Source of the DNA: Calditrichota bacterium
GTDB lineage: Bacteria; Calditrichota; Calditrichia; Calditrichales; Calditrichaceae
DNA: 64,000 bases
Assembly: GCA_024278755.1 (NCBI GenBank)
Contig: JAJRSO010000002.1
Span: 1-64,000, forward strand
Reading direction: 5' to 3'
Of this stretch, positions 60,435 to 64,000 are shown one piece after another (position 1 is the stretch's first letter; each line of letters begins with the position of its first letter). Made by a program: the position numbers and the translations under genes. Below the pieces are notes generated by a model. That model saw nothing but the letters and a program-made list of their open reading frames with translations. It was not told where the DNA came from and did no database searches.

Positions 60435-61991
60435 TTACTTCTTCTCAATTAACACATCGGCGGTCATTTCTTTGGGAATTTCTAATCCCATCAAATTTAA
60501 AATGGTCGGCGCAATGTCGGCTAGTTTTCCTCCCTCTGCCAATTTCTTGTCTTCTGCGTCCCGGGCGATATATATCAGTTCCACCGGAAAAGTCGTATGG
60601 CTTGTCTTCACAAGTCCGGTTTCATAATCCCTCATCTGTTCCGAATTACCGTGATCGGCGGTGATTAAAATATGAGCGTCTAAATCCAGCATACGGTTTA
60701 CGACCCGGCCGATATTTTCATCCACAATTTCCACTGCTTTCACCGCCGCGTCAAAATCTCCGGTATGGCCCACCATATCGCCATTCGGATAATTCATAAT
60801 AATCAGCGCATAGGGATTATCTTCCATGCGTTTTAGCAATTCATCGGTAATAGCAAAAGCCTCCATTTCCGGGTGGCTGGCAAAGGCCGAGGGATCGATG
60901 TCGCTTTTTATTTCGACCTGGTCTTCCAGCGGGTAGGGTGTGGTGGATTTCCCGTTAAAGAAGCTGGTTACATGGCGGAATTTTTGCGTTTCCGAAAGAC
61001 GCAGCTGACGTAGACCGGCGTTGGAAACTATCTCACCAAGCAGGCGGTTCATACTGCCGCCGGCGCTCATGGAACTCATTAAAAAATCGTTGAACTCATC
61101 GTAATACTGGGTAAAACCGAGGTAGGTGACGGAGGGTCGCCGTAAGGGTTTTCCCGGATATTCTTTTTCTACAAAGGCCATGGAAAGCTGAATAGCCCGA
61201 TCCTGGCGATAGTTGGTATGAAAGACACAGTCGCTGTCTTTAATGCCGTCGTAATCTCCAATGCAATAGGGCGGGATGTATTCGTCCACCATCTCTGTAC
61301 CATCCGGCGTTTTATCGTTCAAATAGGATTCGGAAACGGCATCTTCGGCGCAATCGGATTTTCGGCCCTTTGCGCTCACCAAACAATCGAATGCGATGTC
61401 GGTAAGCGCCCAGTCCTTTGAACGGTCCATGGCGTAATAACGTCCCATTACCGAACCGATGCGGCAGCCTCCGGCTTCTTCCATTACTTTTTTCAGTTTT
61501 GCAATATATTCCAGCGTGCTGCGCGGCGGCGTGTCCCGTCCATCGAGAAAGGGATGAATAATTATTCTTCCCTGCGGGTTTTCCCGCCGGGCGCGGCGAA
61601 TAATTTTAAACAGATGATCCATATGGGCGTGAACGCCTTCATCCTGCAACAGACCCAGCAGGTGTAGGGTGGAATGTTTTTGCTTCCACTGCAAAACTAA
61701 GTTTTTCCATTTATCCGATTCAAATAATGCGCCGTTTTTAAAGCCTTCGTCAATGCGTTTTAGTTCCTGAACAACCACGCGTCCGGCGCCCATGTTGAGG
61801 TGCCCCACTTCACTGGAACCCTGAAAGCCTTCCGGCAAACCTACGGCTTCTCCGGAGGTTTTTATTAAAGTCCATGGATAGCGTTGTTTATAGGAATCGA
61901 TATTTGGTGTTTTGGCGGCGGCCACGGCGTTGTATTTGGGGTTTTCATTATAGCCCCAGCCATCGCGAATAATTAAAGCAACAGGACGCAT
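60435..61991 (-). CDS. gpmI: 2,3-bisphosphoglycerate-independent phosphoglycerate mutase
   Basis: The 518-residue manganese enzyme interconverts 3- and 2-phosphoglycerate in glycolysis. The N-terminal metal Asp lies in ALIIRDGWGYNENP. The phosphoserine nucleophile is in FQGSSEVGHLNMGAGR (SSEVGH where many have NSEVGH). RIIIHPFLDGRDTPPRS, GRYYAMDR and LITADHGNSEQM are further signature motifs. ATG 61991 is chosen with AAAGGA five bases before; an ATG five codons earlier overlaps that site. Confidence 0.95.
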   Translation of the reverse strand: MRPVALIIRDGWGYNENPKYNAVAAAKTPNIDSYKQRYPWTLIKTSGEAVGLPEGFQGSSEVGHLNMGAGRVVVQELKRIDEGFKNGALFESDKWKNLVLQWKQKHSTLHLLGLLQDEGVHAHMDHLFKIIRRARRENPQGRIIIHPFLDGRDTPPRSTLEYIAKLKKVMEEAGGCRIGSVMGRYYAMDRSKDWALTDIAFDCLVSAKGRKSDCAEDAVSESYLNDKTPDGTEMVDEYIPPYCIGDYDGIKDSDCVFHTNYRQDRAIQLSMAFVEKEYPGKPLRRPSVTYLGFTQYYDEFNDFLMSSMSAGGSMNRLLGEIVSNAGLRQLRLSETQKFRHVTSFFNGKSTTPYPLEDQVEIKSDIDPSAFASHPEMEAFAITDELLKRMEDNPYALIIMNYPNGDMVGHTGDFDAAVKAVEIVDENIGRVVNRMLDLDAHILITADHGNSEQMRDYETGLVKTSHTTFPVELIYIARDAEDKKLAEGGKLADIAPTILNLMGLEIPKEMTADVLIEKK

Positions 61992-62092
61992 ATATTTCCT
62001 TTCCATAAAAAGACATAAGAAACAAGACGGACTTCAATAAAGGCAATGTTTTTTGAAAATCTTGTATCTTGCGTCTTTTGTCATTTGTCTTT

Positions 62093-62632
62093 TTATTTAT
62101 CTGCCAACATGCCTATGGTGTGTATAATCGTTTCATCATCGGCCAAACCGCCCATACCTTCGTCGCCGTCGGCTAATTTTTTAGACACCGGCTGAATGAG
62201 AGTCACATCGTATATTTCGGCGACCTGCCGGATATGCCGAGCTGTTAAGGGATTCTCCCACATGGCCGTATTCATGGCCGGCGCTAATAGAAGCGGTTTG
62301 TTGTCCAAAGCCCGTACGGTGGATGTGAGCAGATTATCGCAAAGACCGTTAGCGATTTTTGCCAGGGTGTTGGCCGTAAGCGGAGCGATTAAAAGTATAT
62401 CGCACCATTTGGCCAGTTCGATATGCGGTACTTGTTTTGTGTTGCCCCATTCTTGCGCATCCGTGTAACAGGTGTTTTTACTCATTACGGCCAGCGCCTG
62501 CGGGGCAACAAAGGCTCTGGCGTGTTCAGTGACAATGGTATTAATTTCGTGTCCCTGCTTGCTGAGCTGCGAAATTAGATTCGGCAAACGGTAGGCGGCG
62601 ATGGATGAGGTAATTCCGATGAGAATGTTCAT
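62093..62632 (-). CDS. CoaC-like flavoprotein (phosphopantothenoylcysteine decarboxylase type)
   Basis: The 179-residue flavoprotein has the HFCD-fold motifs GITSSIAAYRLPNLI, the catalytic-type His in VPHIELA, APLTANTLAKIANGLCDNLL and PAMNTAMWENPLT. It is a stand-alone decarboxylase domain, without the CoaB synthetase half of Dfp. The family normally has a LACGD/MACGD segment with a Cys that reduces the intermediate; here it reads KKLADGDEGMGG, without Cys. It may be a CoaC variant or a flavoprotein of another use. Confidence 0.8.
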   Translation of the reverse strand: MNILIGITSSIAAYRLPNLISQLSKQGHEINTIVTEHARAFVAPQALAVMSKNTCYTDAQEWGNTKQVPHIELAKWCDILLIAPLTANTLAKIANGLCDNLLTSTVRALDNKPLLLAPAMNTAMWENPLTARHIRQVAEIYDVTLIQPVSKKLADGDEGMGGLADDETIIHTIGMLADK

Positions 62633-62876
62633 AAGGTTCTTTATCTTTTAATTATACGAAACCGCAGTATATTGATTTTTAAGAAGGGAAGCAACAACCT
62701 GCGGAAAAATTTAAATGGTAGGTTTTGGGTTTTAAATGGGAAAAAATCCCCATGCGGTTTACCTTCTTGGTGAAAAAGTAACGATGGGATTCGGAAAGCG
62801 TTACAAACCGCTTAAGAATTTGTACTAATTGATTGCAGGAATGAACTTTACGAATCTTCTAAGGATTCCGTATAGG

Positions 62877-63503
62877 CTAAGTAATTTTTAAGATGCCGCG
62901 TAAAATGGGCGTTAAACCGCCGAAGAAAAATTCCACGGCGATTACCATTACAATTAATCCCATGATGCGCATTAGTACTTTATTGCCGTTATCGCCGAGA
63001 AAGTCGAAAATGCGTCGGGCGCTTAACAGTACAATCCATGTAAGCAGGATAACGAATAAAATGGAAAGCAGTAAAATTCCTTTTTGTTCCCAGTTGGCGC
63101 TTTCCTGCATAAACACGATAACGGCGGTAATGGCGCCAGGTCCGCAAATAACAGGGATGGCCAACGGCGTAATGGCCACATCGTGATCGGTCACCTCCTC
63201 GGTGCTGGCGGTTTTGGTTTTACTGATCCGGGCCAGCAGCATATCGTAGCCCATAATAAAAAAGATAATACCGCCGACAATCTTTAAGCTATTTACGGAA
63301 ATAGCAAAGAAATCGAAAATAAACTTTCCGCTGAAAGCAAAAATAATGAGAATGATAAAAGCGGTGATTGTGGCTTTAAAAGCAATAAAACGCGCCTCTT
63401 TAACCGGCAGATCCTCGGTAAGGGCAATATAAACCGGGATGACCCCCAGCGGGTTCATCATGGTGAAGAGAGAAGTAAAAGTAAGTAAGGCAAATTCTAA
63501 CAT
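62877..63503 (-). CDS. MarC-family integral membrane protein
   Basis: The 208-residue protein has six membrane segments and the family start FTSLFTMMNPLGVIPVYIALTEDL, repeated near the middle as ITPLAIPVICGPGAITAVIVFM. MarC (UPF0056) proteins are of uncertain transport function. It lies next to a POT transporter gene on the same strand, separated by a terminator. Confidence 0.88.
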   Translation of the reverse strand: MLEFALLTFTSLFTMMNPLGVIPVYIALTEDLPVKEARFIAFKATITAFIILIIFAFSGKFIFDFFAISVNSLKIVGGIIFFIMGYDMLLARISKTKTASTEEVTDHDVAITPLAIPVICGPGAITAVIVFMQESANWEQKGILLLSILFVILLTWIVLLSARRIFDFLGDNGNKVLMRIMGLIVMVIAVEFFFGGLTPILRGILKIT

Positions 63504-63511
63504 AGAATATC

Positions 63512-63544
63512 AAAAAGCAGGGAATGCATACGTGCATTCCCTGC
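63512..63544 (-). terminator. terminator of the POT transporter gene
   Basis: GCAGGGAATGCA (63517-63528) pairs perfectly with TGCATTCCCTGC (63533-63544) around TACG. On the minus strand a T-run follows, 15 bases after the transporter stop. Confidence 0.92.
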
Positions 63545-63558
63545 GGACAAATAATGTG

Positions 63559-64000
63559 TTAAGCGCCTTCTGTGGCGTGTTTTAGTTTATTTAGTACGAT
63601 TCGCACCATTAACGCAGACAGAAATAGCAGAACGGTAAGGATGGTAAAAAACATCGTATGCGATAAGGTATTATAAAATCCTCCGATAAAACCGGAAAGA
63701 TAATTACCGATCGCCGTTGCGCCAAACCAGCCGCCCATCATCAAGCCGCGCATGCGAGCCGGCGCTACTTTGGAGACAAATGAAAGCCCCATAGGGCTTA
63801 AAAACAATTCACCGATGGTTACCACAAAATAGGATGAAATCAGCCAGTTTGGCGACATATTGTTGGCGTCTGCGTTTCCACCCATACTGGAAGCTACTAC
63901 CATTATAACCATTGCCAGTCCGGAAATAAACATTCCAATACCGATTTTCGCCGGGCTGGACGGTTCTTTATCCCGTTTGCGGAGCCAGTTAAAGAAAGGT
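63559..64000 (-). CDS. POT-family peptide transporter, C-terminal part (partial)
   Basis: The frame is open to the right edge (upstream codons read FFNWLRKRDKEPSSPAKIGIG), so only the last about 147 residues are seen. Four membrane segments remain, including LISSYFVVTIGELFLSPMGLSFVSKVAPARMRGLMMGGWFGATAIGNYLSG, which is the conserved end of proton-dependent oligopeptide transporters (PTR2/POT). It would import di- and tripeptides, fitting the secreted proteases in this genome. Confidence 0.88.
   Translation of the reverse strand, partial: PFFNWLRKRDKEPSSPAKIGIGMFISGLAMVIMVVASSMGGNADANNMSPNWLISSYFVVTIGELFLSPMGLSFVSKVAPARMRGLMMGGWFGATAIGNYLSGFIGGFYNTLSHTMFFTILTVLLFLSALMVRIVLNKLKHATEGA

Noticed and set aside
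1-64000. CRISPR array, rRNA or tRNA gene, prophage, complete insertion sequence
   Set aside because: No regular spacer-repeat pattern, no rRNA strings, no convincing tRNA fold, and no transposase, integrase or phage structural gene was found by reading both strands.

Overview
The window reads as chromosomal DNA of a Gram-negative (diderm) bacterium of the Fibrobacterota-Chlorobiota-Bacteroidota group, most like Calditrichota or Ignavibacteria. Direct signs are an LptD homologue, lipoproteins and an outer-membrane porin, GmhA, and seven exported proteins that end in the tail module with the core NYPNPFNP, which is the type IX secretion (T9SS)-type sorting module of this group. One-piece hybrid two-component regulators and a SerA with the KKMGAQTAEAN signature point the same way. 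The lineage is an inference, because no rRNA or tRNA gene was seen.

Layout. 1-1800: an AT-rich accessory patch with the remnant of an AbiE-type toxin-antitoxin pair (the toxin gene is decayed), an attC-like inverted repeat and other hairpins. 1869-3231: gmhA and an exported hydrolase. 3241-11638 (minus): an entire phosphate regulon in transcription order phoB, phoR, porin, pstS, pstC, pstA, pstB, phoU. 11-bp-spaced direct repeats of a TTAACA-like hexamer lie before phoB, the porin and pstS. The porin carries one in-frame TGA. 11750-21231: an HDOD protein, secreted proteins with sorting tails (one built from a recent tandem duplication, one GH18), an orphan sensor kinase, and a DUF1232/DnaJ-TerB pair. 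21644-27417: two exported proteases (M64 and S8), a CBS protein, a Cdd1-like protein and arginine deiminase.

27776-33314: a 1360-residue hybrid two-component regulator followed by a secreted HAF-repeat-like protein. 33441-37284: SerA, then (minus) an octaheme hydroxylamine-oxidoreductase-like cytochrome with a NapC/NrfH-like membrane multiheme cytochrome, probably a quinol-fed nitrogen-oxide reductase. 37587-43809: a small Cys protein, 2-oxoacid dehydrogenase E1 (alpha-beta fusion) and E2, a thioredoxin-like ferredoxin, a YgfZ/GcvT-type protein and a tRNA-dihydrouridine synthase. 43987-48398 (minus): an oxidative-stress block (katA, dps, 1-Cys peroxiredoxin, perR) plus apbE; three nearly identical 17-bp palindromes precede perR, the peroxiredoxin and dps. 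48481-52717: a truncated barrel fragment, a secreted protein of unknown type and a larger second GH18 protein. 52973-64000: prmC-rnr, lptD, serC, gpmI, a CoaC-like flavoprotein, a MarC protein and the end of a POT transporter.

The main regulatory pictures are two self-regulated circuits, PhoB/PhoR (phosphate) and PerR (peroxide), each with its candidate operator visible in front of its own gene and its targets. Intergenic DNA is rich in hairpins and short dispersed repeats.
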